Shown in pieces: positions 1-9,093 of a stretch of DNA of 54,956 bases (within the stretch, counting starts at the first letter, position 1; each line of letters starts with the position of its first letter). Both the position numbers and the translations under genes were made by a program. Origin of the DNA: an uncultured Alphaproteobacteria bacterium (lineage in GTDB: Bacteria > Pseudomonadota > Alphaproteobacteria > Puniceispirillales > UBA1172); NCBI GenBank assembly GCA_937952245.1, contig CALFYS010000139.1, positions 1-54,956 on the forward strand, given 5' to 3'. Under the pieces are notes generated by a model, which was not told where the DNA came from, ran no database searches, and worked only from the letters and a program-made list of their open reading frames with translations.

Positions 1-62
1 AGAATACCAATAATGGCGACGACCACCAAAAGTTCAATCAATGAAAAACCACGACTAGTCAT
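1..62 (-). CDS. Type IV prepilin / pseudopilin, 5' end only
   Basis: The first 20 codons of a minus-strand gene are present, with the ATG at 62-60. They read MTSRG followed by FSLIELLVVVAIIGI, the class III prepilin signal: a short basic leader, the Gly-Phe prepilin-peptidase site (G5/F6), Glu at +5 of the mature protein and a hydrophobic helix. The family comprises type IV pilins and type II secretion pseudopilins, which are cleaved and N-methylated by PilD and assembled at the inner membrane. The rest lies outside the window, so pilin cannot be separated from pseudopilin (GspG/H-like). It is divergent from the haemoglobin gene across about 100 AT-rich bases. Confidence 0.8.
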   Translation of the reverse strand, partial: MTSRGFSLIELLVVVAIIGI

Positions 63-165
63 AAAGAAATCTCATAAACTTTATTGATAACTTTAATACT
101 CTTTATCTTCAAAAAATGAAATGATACTTTAACAAAATATTAATATTTTTATACGTAAATTGACA

Positions 166-531
166 ATGACAACTGAAATCGCATCACTTTATACAAAATA
201 CGGCAACAGGATTGCCAGCGGTGTCGCCATTTGTCTTTACGACCGCATCCAAGATGATGACAGTTTAACGCCATATTTTAAAGATATTGATATGGATAGC
301 CTGACTGAACATATGGGTGATATGCTCTGTATGATCACCGGTGGTCCTGATCTTTATAAGGGAAGGGACATTAAAACCGCCCATGCTCCGTTTAAAATTG
401 ATGATGCCGCGTTTATGGCTGTGGTGACGCATCTTATCGCCGCGTTTGATGATGCGGGGATTGAAAAAGAAGATGGCCAATTGATCATTGATCTCTTGGC
501 CACCCAAAAAGACGATATTGTTACCGCTTAA
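166..531 (+). CDS. glbN: Group 1 truncated haemoglobin
   Basis: 121-residue protein of the truncated (2-on-2) globin family, which binds haem and O2/NO in the cytoplasm. It follows the group I pattern: a YFKDIDM-like B/E segment, LTEHMGDMLCMITGGP, YKGRDIKTAH with the proximal histidine in KTAHAPF, and a C-terminal helix. Length matches group I. The ATG at 166 is used because the upstream in-frame TTG at 160 precedes the conserved start region; neither start has a clear Shine-Dalgarno sequence. It converges on metC with only two bases between stops. The physiological role (NO detoxification or O2 handling) cannot be told from the sequence. Confidence 0.85.
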   Translation: MTTEIASLYTKYGNRIASGVAICLYDRIQDDDSLTPYFKDIDMDSLTEHMGDMLCMITGGPDLYKGRDIKTAHAPFKIDDAAFMAVVTHLIAAFDDAGIEKEDGQLIIDLLATQKDDIVTA

Positions 532-533
532 GA

Positions 534-1694
534 TTATTTTAACCCGCGCAAACGGTTAAACCCTTGTTCAATATCAGATAGCAAATCATTCGTATCTTCA
601 ACACCGGCGTAAATCCGCAAGACGCGACCATTAGGGCGTGATGAAACAGATCGTTTGAAACTCGCCTCACTAATCAGGCTTTCAAAGCCGCCCCATGACG
701 CGCCAATACCAAACATTTCAAGGTTATCGACCATGTGATCAACGGCTTGATCAGAAATACCGGCATCAATCACAAAGCTGAACAACCCGCATGACCCGGT
801 GAAATCTCTTTTCCAAAGGTTGTGTTGGGGATGGCTTTCCAACCCCGGGTGAAGCATCCCCACCACTTCAGGTTGTTGTTCAATCCAGCGGGCGAGGGCA
901 AGGCCATTTTGCTCCGATTGCTTGAGCCGAAGCGGCATCGTTCTCAACCCGCGTAAAGCCAAGTAATGGTCATCAGGGCCAACACAAATGCCGTAATTGT
1001 TGCAACGCTCACGGATAGCACGCCCAACTTCACCATTTCCGCCCACAAAACCAATGTTGACGTCGGAATGACCGGAGATATATTTCGTACCCGCTTCGAT
1101 GACAATATCAATGCCATGACCAAAAACATCAAAATACAGCGCGGTGCCCCATGTGTTATCCGCCGCCACCAACGCCCCGTTTTCATGGGCTAAATCGACA
1201 ATCGCTTGGGTGTCCTGCATTTCAAACGTCAGGCTGCCCGGCGTTTCGATATATATCAGGCTGGTGTTATCCCTGATCAACGCCGCAAGATCGCTGGTTT
1301 TGCCGGTAGGATCATAAAACACCGCCTCAACCCCATGACGCGGCAATTCTTGTTCAACAAATCGCCGCCCTGAACCGTAAAGCGAGTCTGGAAATAACGC
1401 CTGATCGCCTGCTTTCACCGCGCTTAAAATACCAACGGAAATGGCGGCAAGACCAGAAGGCACGGCGACAATATCATCACAGCCATAAAGTTGCGCCACC
1501 GCGGTTTCAGTCGCTTCACTGGTCGGCGTGCCAAGCCGCCCATAATCATATTGCCCAACGTGATTACGGTAATCATCAAGATTGGTCTTTAGAATTGTCG
1601 AGGCGTGATAAACAGGCGGATTGGGGATGCCAAAATTCTGATTTGGCTTCAGGCTGGCATGGGTGGCAAGCGTGGTTTTCGATTTTTTTGTCAT
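534..1694 (-). CDS. metC: Cystathionine beta-lyase (PLP-dependent, Cys/Met metabolism family)
   Basis: 386-residue cytoplasmic PLP enzyme of the cystathionine beta-lyase/gamma-synthase family, which converts cystathionine to homocysteine in methionine synthesis. The PLP lysine is K204 in AGTKYISGHSD; the cofactor-binding YDYGRLGTPT lies near residue 49 and AADNTW near 177. Length is normal for MetC. The gene is divergent from the aapJ operon, a pairing known from several alphaproteobacteria. The ribosome-binding site upstream of the ATG is weak. Family members are easily confused (MetB, MetC, MegL), and the assignment rests on overall pattern plus this neighbourhood. Confidence 0.85.
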   Translation of the reverse strand: MTKKSKTTLATHASLKPNQNFGIPNPPVYHASTILKTNLDDYRNHVGQYDYGRLGTPTSEATETAVAQLYGCDDIVAVPSGLAAISVGILSAVKAGDQALFPDSLYGSGRRFVEQELPRHGVEAVFYDPTGKTSDLAALIRDNTSLIYIETPGSLTFEMQDTQAIVDLAHENGALVAADNTWGTALYFDVFGHGIDIVIEAGTKYISGHSDVNIGFVGGNGEVGRAIRERCNNYGICVGPDDHYLALRGLRTMPLRLKQSEQNGLALARWIEQQPEVVGMLHPGLESHPQHNLWKRDFTGSCGLFSFVIDAGISDQAVDHMVDNLEMFGIGASWGGFESLISEASFKRSVSSRPNGRVLRIYAGVEDTNDLLSDIEQGFNRLRGLK

Positions 1695-1799
1695 GGTCTG
1701 ATCTTAGATGAATTGGAACAATTTTGAGAGCTATACATTATTTTGGAATGAATATAATAAAAATGCTAAAAAACAAGGATAAAAATAATAATTAGTAAG

Positions 1800-1829
1800 T
1801 TGAATTAATTTCATTTATAATTATATAAC
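1800..1829 (+). promoter_or_regulatory. Putative sigma70-type promoter of the aap operon
   Basis: TTGAAT at 1800-1805 and TATAAC at 1824-1829 are 18 bases apart in the AT-rich metC/aapJ divergent region. Both hexamers are near-consensus and correctly placed for aapJ, about 45 bases before the start codon. The call is by eye only; AT-rich DNA produces such matches by chance. Confidence 0.35.
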
Positions 1830-1831
1830 AA

Positions 1832-1851
1832 AATGTGGAATTAACCACGTT
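1832..1851. promoter_or_regulatory. Imperfect palindrome in the aapJ leader
   Basis: AATGTGG (1832-1838) and CCACGTT (1845-1851) form near-perfect inverted arms with one mismatch around AATTAA. It lies just after the putative -10 box and before the aapJ ribosome-binding site, so it could be an operator or a small leader hairpin. No known regulator is recognised. Confidence 0.3.
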
Positions 1852-1875
1852 AAATATGAATATGTGAGGATTATT

Positions 1876-2904
1876 ATGAAAAAATTTACTACCGCACTCG
1901 TTGGTATTGCTGGCATCGCGCTTGCATCCAACGCAATGGCTGATGGCCATGGTGGCTCAACTCTGAAGCAGGTCCAGGATAAGGGCTTCATTCAGTGTGG
2001 TGTTTCCCAGGGTCTTCCAGGTTTCTCAAACGCTGACGACAGCGGCAACTGGGCTGGTCTTGATGTTGACCTTTGCCGCGCGGTTGCAGCTGCTGTATTC
2101 GGCGATGCAAGCAAGGTGAAGTACTCACCATTGTCTGCTAAGCAGCGTTTTACCGCTCTGTCATCAGGTGAAGTTGACATTCTGTCACGTAACACAACCT
2201 GGACCATGACACGTGACACCCAGTTGGGCCTGAACTTCGCTGGCGTTAACTACTATGACGGTCAGGGCATGATGGTACCAAAGGCATTGGGTGCAACTTC
2301 AGCAACTCAGCTGGACGGCGCAAACATCTGCACAAACACTGGTACAACAACAGAACTGAACATCACTGACTACTTCCGTCAGAATGGCATGAGCTTCAAC
2401 CTTGTTGCTTTCGAAAAGGCTGACGAAGTTGTTGCCGCTTACGACGCTGGTCGTTGTGACGTTTACACCACTGACCGTTCAGGTTTGGCTGCCCAGCGTG
2501 GCAAGTTGACAAACCCAGACGCTCACGTTGTTCTTCCTGAAATCATTTCAAAAGAACCTCTTGGTCCAGTTGTCCGTCAGGGTGATGACCAGTGGTTCAA
2601 CATTGTTCGTTGGTCACTGAACGCGATGATCAATGCTGAAGAAATGGGCATTTCATCTGCTAACGTTGGTGACATGATGAGCTCTGATAACCCTGCTGTT
2701 AAGCGTCTTCTGGGTACAGAAGGCAAGTTCGGTGAAGAGCTGGGCATTTCTAACGATTGGGCGATGAACATCATTTCTCAGGTTGGTAACTACGGCGAAA
2801 GCTACGAAAAGCACGTTGGTGAAAACACACCACTTAAGCTTGCTCGTGGTGTTAACGCCCTGTGGAGCAACGGTGGCATCCTTTATGCCGCTCCAATTCG
2901 CTAA
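1876..2904 (+). CDS. aapJ: General L-amino acid ABC transporter, periplasmic binding protein
   Basis: 342-residue extracytoplasmic solute-binding protein (family 3, AapJ/BztA type) that delivers L-amino acids to AapQM. The N-terminus is a Sec signal peptide (MKKFTTALVGIAGIALASNAMA, likely cut after AMA), followed by TLKQVQDKGFIQCGVSQGLPGFS typical of AapJ. The ATG at 1876 is chosen over the GTG at 1864 because AGGA at 1867-1870 sits five bases upstream. Codon choice is markedly biased: 13 of 13 Gln codons are CAG and 12 of 15 Lys codons are AAG, with many GAC, AAC and GGT, unlike its neighbours and as expected for a very abundant protein. It is first in the operon. Confidence 0.95.
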   Translation: MKKFTTALVGIAGIALASNAMADGHGGSTLKQVQDKGFIQCGVSQGLPGFSNADDSGNWAGLDVDLCRAVAAAVFGDASKVKYSPLSAKQRFTALSSGEVDILSRNTTWTMTRDTQLGLNFAGVNYYDGQGMMVPKALGATSATQLDGANICTNTGTTTELNITDYFRQNGMSFNLVAFEKADEVVAAYDAGRCDVYTTDRSGLAAQRGKLTNPDAHVVLPEIISKEPLGPVVRQGDDQWFNIVRWSLNAMINAEEMGISSANVGDMMSSDNPAVKRLLGTEGKFGEELGISNDWAMNIISQVGNYGESYEKHVGENTPLKLARGVNALWSNGGILYAAPIR

Positions 2905-2932
2905 TCATCGTATTTAGCGTCTAGACATTTTT

Positions 2933-2962
2933 GTACAGCCTGACTAATAAGTCAGGCTGTAC
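2933..2962 (+). promoter_or_regulatory. Perfect 13-bp hairpin between aapJ and aapQ
   Basis: GTACAGCCTGACT (2933-2945) and AGTCAGGCTGTAC (2950-2962) form a perfect 13-bp stem with an AATA loop, 28 bases after the aapJ stop and 28 bases before the aapQ start. No T-tract follows, so it is more likely an RNA stability or processing element, or a weak attenuator, than a full terminator. Such structures in other transport operons keep binding-protein mRNA above permease mRNA. Confidence 0.85.
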
Positions 2963-2990
2963 GCACATTAAAATAAGAGGGGGCTCGCTA

Positions 2991-4208
2991 ATGCGTCCCA
3001 ATAAGTCATTTTTACTCACTTTGATTTATGATGCGCGCTACCGCAGCATCACATTTCAGGTTTTGCTTCTCTTAAGTATTATTTTTGGAATTTGGTGGGT
3101 GGTCGATAATACCGTCACCAACCTTGCCGCGCAGAATAAAGGCGTTGGCTTTGGGTTTTTAACCCAAACTTCTGGTTTCCAAATCAGCCCTACATTAGGC
3201 ACGTGGCTGTTCGGGTATGAAGTCGGGAAATCATCCTATCTTGAAGTTTATTATATTGGCATCGTAAACACATTTATTGTGGCGTTTTTCGGTATTTTTG
3301 CCGCGACCATCCTTGGGTTTACCCTTGGTATTATGCGCTTGTCGCAAAACTTTATTTTCCGCGCCTTTTCAACAGTTTACATTGAAATTGGGCGGAACGT
3401 GCCGTTATTGGTGCAATTGTTCTTCTGGTATTTTGCGGTGCTTCGGACCTTGCCTTCTCGCCGTGAAAAAGTTGAACTGATCCCCGATGTCATGGGGATT
3501 AATATTACCGGTCTTTATATCCCTCGTGCGATGCCCGAAGAAGGCTTTTCCTTAACGCTATACGCCTTCCTGATCGCTTGTGGCATTACATGGTTCACCA
3601 GCCGCTGGGCCAAAAAGCGCCAGCAAAGAACAGGCCAGATTTTCCCAATGTTCTGGGCTGGTGTTGGTATTTTGTTAGGCCTGCCTTTGGTTGTATTCTT
3701 GGTGACGGGCTCCCCGTTGACTTGGGAATATCCGGTTTTCGCCGAAACAGGCCCATTGTTAAAGCGTGGGTATCAAGCTGGCGCGGGGGTCTTGGTCATC
3801 CCTGAAATGCTGGCGGTTTGGTTTGCGTTATCAATCTATACCGCCGCCTTTATCGCTGAAATTGTGCGGGCAGGGATTGTTGCCGTGCCAAAAGGCCAGA
3901 CCGAAGCCTCTTCAGCCTTGGGCATTAAAAAGAATTACGCCCTTCGCTTGGTGATCATCCCACAAGCGATGCGGATTATTATCCCGCCGCTGACCTCTCA
4001 GTATTTGAACCTGACGAAAAACTCATCCCTTGCGGTGGCGATTGCTTACCCTGAATTGGTATCGGTGTTTGCGGGGACTGCCCTTAATCAGGTTGGTCGT
4101 GAAATTGAAATGATCTTTATGACAATGGCTGTTTATTTGACCTTCTCTATTGTCACGGCGATCTTTATGAACTGGTTTAACGCCAGAGTGAAATTGGTGG
4201 AGCGTTAA
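2991..4208 (+). CDS. aapQ: General L-amino acid ABC transporter, permease AapQ
   Basis: 405-residue inner-membrane permease of the polar amino acid (HisM/AapQ) family. The first membrane helix (VLLLLSIIFGIWWVV) is followed by a long periplasmic segment with a GFGFLTQTSGFQISPTL motif typical of AapQ/BztB, then further helices. The EAA-type loop that contacts the ATPase is EASSALGIKKNYALRLVIIPQAMRIIIPPL near residues 304-333. The ATG at 2991 has AGAGGGGG seven bases upstream; a TTG at 2931 would start inside the hairpin and is rejected. It is larger than two-component HisQ/M permeases, as usual for this subfamily. Confidence 0.93.
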   Translation: MRPNKSFLLTLIYDARYRSITFQVLLLLSIIFGIWWVVDNTVTNLAAQNKGVGFGFLTQTSGFQISPTLGTWLFGYEVGKSSYLEVYYIGIVNTFIVAFFGIFAATILGFTLGIMRLSQNFIFRAFSTVYIEIGRNVPLLVQLFFWYFAVLRTLPSRREKVELIPDVMGINITGLYIPRAMPEEGFSLTLYAFLIACGITWFTSRWAKKRQQRTGQIFPMFWAGVGILLGLPLVVFLVTGSPLTWEYPVFAETGPLLKRGYQAGAGVLVIPEMLAVWFALSIYTAAFIAEIVRAGIVAVPKGQTEASSALGIKKNYALRLVIIPQAMRIIIPPLTSQYLNLTKNSSLAVAIAYPELVSVFAGTALNQVGREIEMIFMTMAVYLTFSIVTAIFMNWFNARVKLVER

Positions 4209-4209
4209 G

Positions 4210-5610
4210 ATGCCCCAGAAAACTGACAATAAATCTGTAAATTTCGTCCGGACGGAAGCCGCGCCTTTACTGCCGCCTCCGGCATCTGAAGCAGGGATCA
4301 CCGGCTGGCTTTATCAGAATATTTTTAATTCTATGTCTGATTTTTCCTCACCGGTCGCCACCATCAAATCGGTTTTGATGGGCTTGTTGACCATTTTCCT
4401 TCTTTATGTCGGCCTTGGTCAGTTCTGGGCATTGCTGGATTTCAGCTTGTTTTCAGCCGTATGGTCTGCCCCTGAAGGCGTTAAACGTGAAGCCTGTTTG
4501 ACTGTTGATAAGGGCGGGGAGTTGCCAAGCGGATGGCACGGGGCGTGTTGGCCTTTCGTTGCCGCCAAAATGAAGTTCTTGATGTATGGCGCTTATGACA
4601 ATGACCAATTGTGGCGACCAAATGTAACCGCTTTGATCGGCCTGATTGGTCTTGCGTGGGTGATGATTGAACCCTTGCCGTATCGCCGTTATGTCGGGGC
4701 GTTTTTGCTGACCATCTATCCGTTGATCGCGTTGATTCTGCTGACTGGTGGTAATTTTGACACTGATTACAACAGCGTGACCGTCATCACCATTCTTGGC
4801 TTGTTGCTGATCACCATTGGCCGTCAAGCCGCCGCTGGACGAATGGGGCAAACCGCGGGTGAATTTGCGGGGATGTTCGGCACATTCGGTTGGATTTTCA
4901 TCGCCTATGCCGCGGTAAACGCCACTTTAGGGGTTGATTTCAACCTCCGCCAGATTGGCACGAATGATTGGGGCGGGTTGCTGATCACCTTGGTGGTGGC
5001 GGTAACTGGGATTGTGGCATCCTTGCCTTTGGGTATTGTTTTGGCCTTGGGGCGGCGTTCACATATGCCAGTGGCGCGTATCCTTTCCACCGTCTTTATT
5101 GAATTTTGGCGCGGCGTGCCGTTGATTACCGTTCTCTTCATGGCATCGGTGATGTTGCCCTTGTTCCTGCCGGAAGGGGTCAATTTTGATAACCTTCTGC
5201 GGGCGTTGATCGGGGTGATGTTATTCTCCGCCGCTTACATGGCTGAAGTGATCCGTGGTGGTCTGCAAGCCATGGATAAAGGCCAGTTTGAAGGCGCGGA
5301 TGCGTTGGGCCTCTCGTATTGGCAGAAAATGCGGCTGATCATCCTGCCGCAAGCCTTGACCCATGTGATCCCGGGGATTGTGAACACGTTTATCGGCCTC
5401 TTTAAAGACACGACCTTGGTCTCCATCGTCAGTATCTTTGATATGTTGGGGGCGGTTCAGTCCACCTATGCTGATCCTTCATGGGGTACACCAGTTCAGG
5501 ATGAAACAGGCTATCTGTTTATTGTGATTATTTACTTTGTTTTCTGTTTCGGGATGTCGCGTTACTCGATGTTCATGGAATATAAACTCAGCACCAGCCG
5601 TAAAAACTAA
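4210..5610 (+). CDS. aapM: General L-amino acid ABC transporter, permease AapM
   Basis: 466-residue inner-membrane permease, partner of AapQ. It has an extended N-terminal membrane region (helices around residues 57-80, 137-175 and 195-250) before the conserved permease core. The EAA loop is EGADALGLSYWQKMRLIILPQAL, preceded by MAEVIRGGLQAMDKGQF. The ATG at 4210 is one base after the aapQ stop, with GGAG at 4199-4202, so translation is probably coupled. The N-terminal extension is normal for AapM/BztC. Confidence 0.93.
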   Translation: MPQKTDNKSVNFVRTEAAPLLPPPASEAGITGWLYQNIFNSMSDFSSPVATIKSVLMGLLTIFLLYVGLGQFWALLDFSLFSAVWSAPEGVKREACLTVDKGGELPSGWHGACWPFVAAKMKFLMYGAYDNDQLWRPNVTALIGLIGLAWVMIEPLPYRRYVGAFLLTIYPLIALILLTGGNFDTDYNSVTVITILGLLLITIGRQAAAGRMGQTAGEFAGMFGTFGWIFIAYAAVNATLGVDFNLRQIGTNDWGGLLITLVVAVTGIVASLPLGIVLALGRRSHMPVARILSTVFIEFWRGVPLITVLFMASVMLPLFLPEGVNFDNLLRALIGVMLFSAAYMAEVIRGGLQAMDKGQFEGADALGLSYWQKMRLIILPQALTHVIPGIVNTFIGLFKDTTLVSIVSIFDMLGAVQSTYADPSWGTPVQDETGYLFIVIIYFVFCFGMSRYSMFMEYKLSTSRKN

Positions 5611-5630
5611 CGGCATAATAGGAGCAACTT

Positions 5631-6419
5631 ATGGCGAAAGCTGAAGCACAAAATATCGACCGTTCAAAGATGAAAGTAAGCGACGAAGTTGTCGTTTCCA
5701 TGTCCGGTGTGAACAAATGGTACGGAACCTTTCACGTCTTGCGGGATATTAACCTGACCGTCAATAAAGGCGAACGGATTGTTATTTGCGGGCCTTCTGG
5801 CTCAGGCAAATCCACTTTGATCCGTTGTTTGAACCGTTTGGAAGAACACCAAGTCGGTGATATTAATGTCCATGGCATTGAATTGAACAGTGACGTTAAA
5901 AATATTGAAGAAATCCGCCGTGAAGTCGGCATGGTGTTTCAGCATTTTAACCTGTTCCCGCATTTGACCATCCTTGAAAACTGCACTTTGGCGCCGATTT
6001 GGGTACGCCAGATGCCGAAAAAGGACGCGGAAGAAATCGCCATGAAATATCTGGAAACCGTTAAGATTCCAGAACAAGCCCATAAATACCCCGGCCAGCT
6101 TTCAGGCGGTCAGCAGCAGCGTGTGGCGATTGCCCGGGCGCTTTGCATGCAGCCGCAATTGATGCTGTTTGATGAACCGACATCAGCCCTTGATCCGGAA
6201 ATGATTAAAGAAGTGCTGGACACAATGGTGGCCTTGGCGGAAGACGGCATGACCATGGTCTGTGTGACCCATGAAATGGGCTTTGCCCGTAAAGTGGCCA
6301 ACCGTGTGATCTTCATGGATGAAGGCCAGATTATTGAGGAAAAAGAACCGGAAGAGTTCTTTAACAATCCTGAAAATGACCGCACAAAACTATTCCTGAG
6401 CCAGATTTTAAACCACTAA
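5631..6419 (+). CDS. aapP: General L-amino acid ABC transporter, ATP-binding protein
   Basis: 262-residue cytoplasmic ABC ATPase that energises amino acid uptake. Walker A GPSGSGKST is at 54-62, the signature LSGGQQQR at 157-164, Walker B LMLFDEP at 177-183, and the switch His lies in VCVTHEMGF. Length and motifs match the GlnQ/AapP family. AGGAG at 5620-5624 lies six bases upstream of the ATG. It is the last gene of the operon and is followed by a strong terminator. Confidence 0.95.
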   Translation: MAKAEAQNIDRSKMKVSDEVVVSMSGVNKWYGTFHVLRDINLTVNKGERIVICGPSGSGKSTLIRCLNRLEEHQVGDINVHGIELNSDVKNIEEIRREVGMVFQHFNLFPHLTILENCTLAPIWVRQMPKKDAEEIAMKYLETVKIPEQAHKYPGQLSGGQQQRVAIARALCMQPQLMLFDEPTSALDPEMIKEVLDTMVALAEDGMTMVCVTHEMGFARKVANRVIFMDEGQIIEEKEPEEFFNNPENDRTKLFLSQILNH

Positions 6420-6440
6420 AATCAGCTTGGATGCTTAAAG

Positions 6441-6470
6441 AAAAACCCAAGGTCAGCCTTGGGTTTTTTT
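6441..6470 (+). terminator. Intrinsic terminator after aapP (probably bidirectional)
   Basis: AAAAACCCAAGG (6441-6452), loop TCAG and CCTTGGGTTTTTTT (6457-6470) form a GC-cored stem followed by seven T. The A-run on the other side makes it able to serve the convergent sulfurtransferase gene as well. Confidence 0.9.
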
Positions 6471-6493
6471 ATGGCCAAAGGATTGGGAAAAGA

Positions 6494-7351
6494 TTAAACG
6501 CTGATCGGGCAATCTTCACGGCTGCCCCATTCTGTCCATGATCCATCATAAAGCGCGGCATCATAACGGCCAATCATGGCCAGCCCTAGAATAAGAACAC
6601 AAGCCGTCACCCCAGAACCACAGGTTGTCGCAACCGCTTTATCCGTTGAAACGTCTTGAAAGACCTTTTCAATCTCATCAGGCGATTTCATCAAGCCTGT
6701 TTCCCGATCCAGCAAATCGGTGAAAGGGATATTGATCGCCCCGGGCATATGGCCACTGGCCAGCCCACGGCGCGGTTCCGCCACACGCCCATAAAAGCGA
6801 TCCGCCGAACGCGCATCAAGGATATGGCGACCTCGTTCATCAATCGGCTTGCTGACCAGCTTTTTCATGCCGTGAACAGATATAAGACCATCATTCTGAA
6901 GCGGGTCTTGGGCAAGGAAATCACCACGCTCACGGGCTTGGGGCGCGCCTGTTTCCATAGTGCCGCCGGCGGCTTTCCACGCTTTCAACCCGCCATCAAT
7001 GATTTGGACACGGTCATGACCAAAATAACGGAACATAAACCACGCCCTTGCGGCGGAGAAAATATCACTGTCATCATAAATCAGGATGTGACTGTCCTGA
7101 TGAACCCCCATCAATTGCATATGGCGCTGAAATAACGGCGCGGTGGGCATGGTATGGGGGTAATCCGCGTCAGGCAAAGCGATGGTGTTGATGTCAAATC
7201 GCTGGGCATGGGGCAGGTGACCGTCTAAGAATTCCGCTTCCGCGTCACGTTCAACATTGGGCAAATGCGATGACGCGTCAAAAACAATGATATTGTCTTG
7301 GGTGATGGCCGCTGTGGCATCTTCCGCGCTGATGATGGGATAGGTCGTCAT
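6494..7351 (-). CDS. sseA: 3-mercaptopyruvate sulfurtransferase (two rhodanese domains)
   Basis: 285-residue tandem-rhodanese protein that transfers sulfur from 3-mercaptopyruvate to acceptors. The C-terminal domain carries the active-site loop CGSGVTA with C244; this form is typical of mercaptopyruvate sulfurtransferases, whereas thiosulfate sulfurtransferases usually have a basic CRKGVTA loop. The N-terminal domain (IIVFDASSHLP, YDDSDIFSAAR) is the inactive one. The ATG at 7351 is preferred because GGGG at 7361-7358 lies six bases upstream; an ATG at 7369 overlaps the cysteine synthase stop as TAATG and is possible. It forms a sulfur-metabolism pair with the upstream cysteine synthase gene. 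Confidence 0.88.
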   Translation of the reverse strand: MTTYPIISAEDATAAITQDNIIVFDASSHLPNVERDAEAEFLDGHLPHAQRFDINTIALPDADYPHTMPTAPLFQRHMQLMGVHQDSHILIYDDSDIFSAARAWFMFRYFGHDRVQIIDGGLKAWKAAGGTMETGAPQARERGDFLAQDPLQNDGLISVHGMKKLVSKPIDERGRHILDARSADRFYGRVAEPRRGLASGHMPGAINIPFTDLLDRETGLMKSPDEIEKVFQDVSTDKAVATTCGSGVTACVLILGLAMIGRYDAALYDGSWTEWGSREDCPISV

Positions 7352-7368
7352 ATCAAGCCCCTTTGCCA

Positions 7369-8394
<1,026 letters not shown>

Positions 8395-8553
8395 GACGCG
8401 CTCCAGAGTTCTGCTTATTTTCTAGACCATTTAGCGCGGTAAAATCAAATGTCTGTGGCAAGTTGATAATATTTTTTTAGTGTTAGGGAGAAAATTGCTT
8501 TCTCAACCTTATATTGAGTGGCAAGGTTAGATTCTATTTTCGAGAGCATCCTG

Positions 8554-9075
8554 ATGGCGCGTTTATATATCCTCCGACATGGCAAAACTGAATTGGTCAG
8601 CGCAACCGGTCTTGATTTTGACCGCAATCTTATTCAGCGTGGGGAAAAAAACTCCAGCCAGATCGGAAAAATGCTTCATGATCATTTCCCGAAGCCGGAG
8701 TTGGTGATTTATTCGCCCGCAAACCGCACGCGTCAAACCGCTGAATTGGTCTTAGCCGAAATTAAAGACACGCTCAGCATTGATGATCGCCGTATTTATA
8801 ACGCTGAGGCCGAAACGCTGTTTGATGTTATCACCGACCATGGGTTTGATTGCAAAACAGTCATGCTAATTGGCCATAACCCCGGGTTGATCTTACTGAT
8901 GCATATGCTGATGGCGGAAGACGGCAACAGGGCAGGGCATAACATTATCGACTACCCTTCGGCTTCGTTTGCTGAACTTGTTTTCGAGCCTGAAACTTTT
9001 GGTGAGATTACCCGCGATTCCGGCGTCTTGCTGAAACTGTTAAGGCCACGGGAATTGACCAGCTCAACCCCGTAA
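8554..9075 (+). CDS. SixA-like histidine phosphatase (phosphoglycerate mutase superfamily)
   Basis: 173-residue cytoplasmic protein of the histidine phosphatase superfamily. The phosphoacceptor is H9 in LRHGKTEL, the second catalytic histidine is H108 in IGHNPGL, and SPANRTRQTAELV near residue 54 supplies the conserved arginine. The size fits SixA, which dephosphorylates phosphohistidine on signalling proteins; the substrate here is unknown. The ATG at 8554 gives the family N-terminus MARLYILRHG, while a GTG at 8518 would add twelve unsupported residues. It converges with the acyl-CoA dehydrogenase gene. Confidence 0.8.
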   Translation: MARLYILRHGKTELVSATGLDFDRNLIQRGEKNSSQIGKMLHDHFPKPELVIYSPANRTRQTAELVLAEIKDTLSIDDRRIYNAEAETLFDVITDHGFDCKTVMLIGHNPGLILLMHMLMAEDGNRAGHNIIDYPSASFAELVFEPETFGEITRDSGVLLKLLRPRELTSSTP

Positions 9076-9093
9076 CCTTAGTTATCACCTGAT

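Noticed and set aside
1695..1875. A SAM-type riboswitch upstream of metC or aapJ
   Set aside because: The region is AT-rich and only has a small palindrome; the conserved core elements of SAM-I or SAM-II were not seen.
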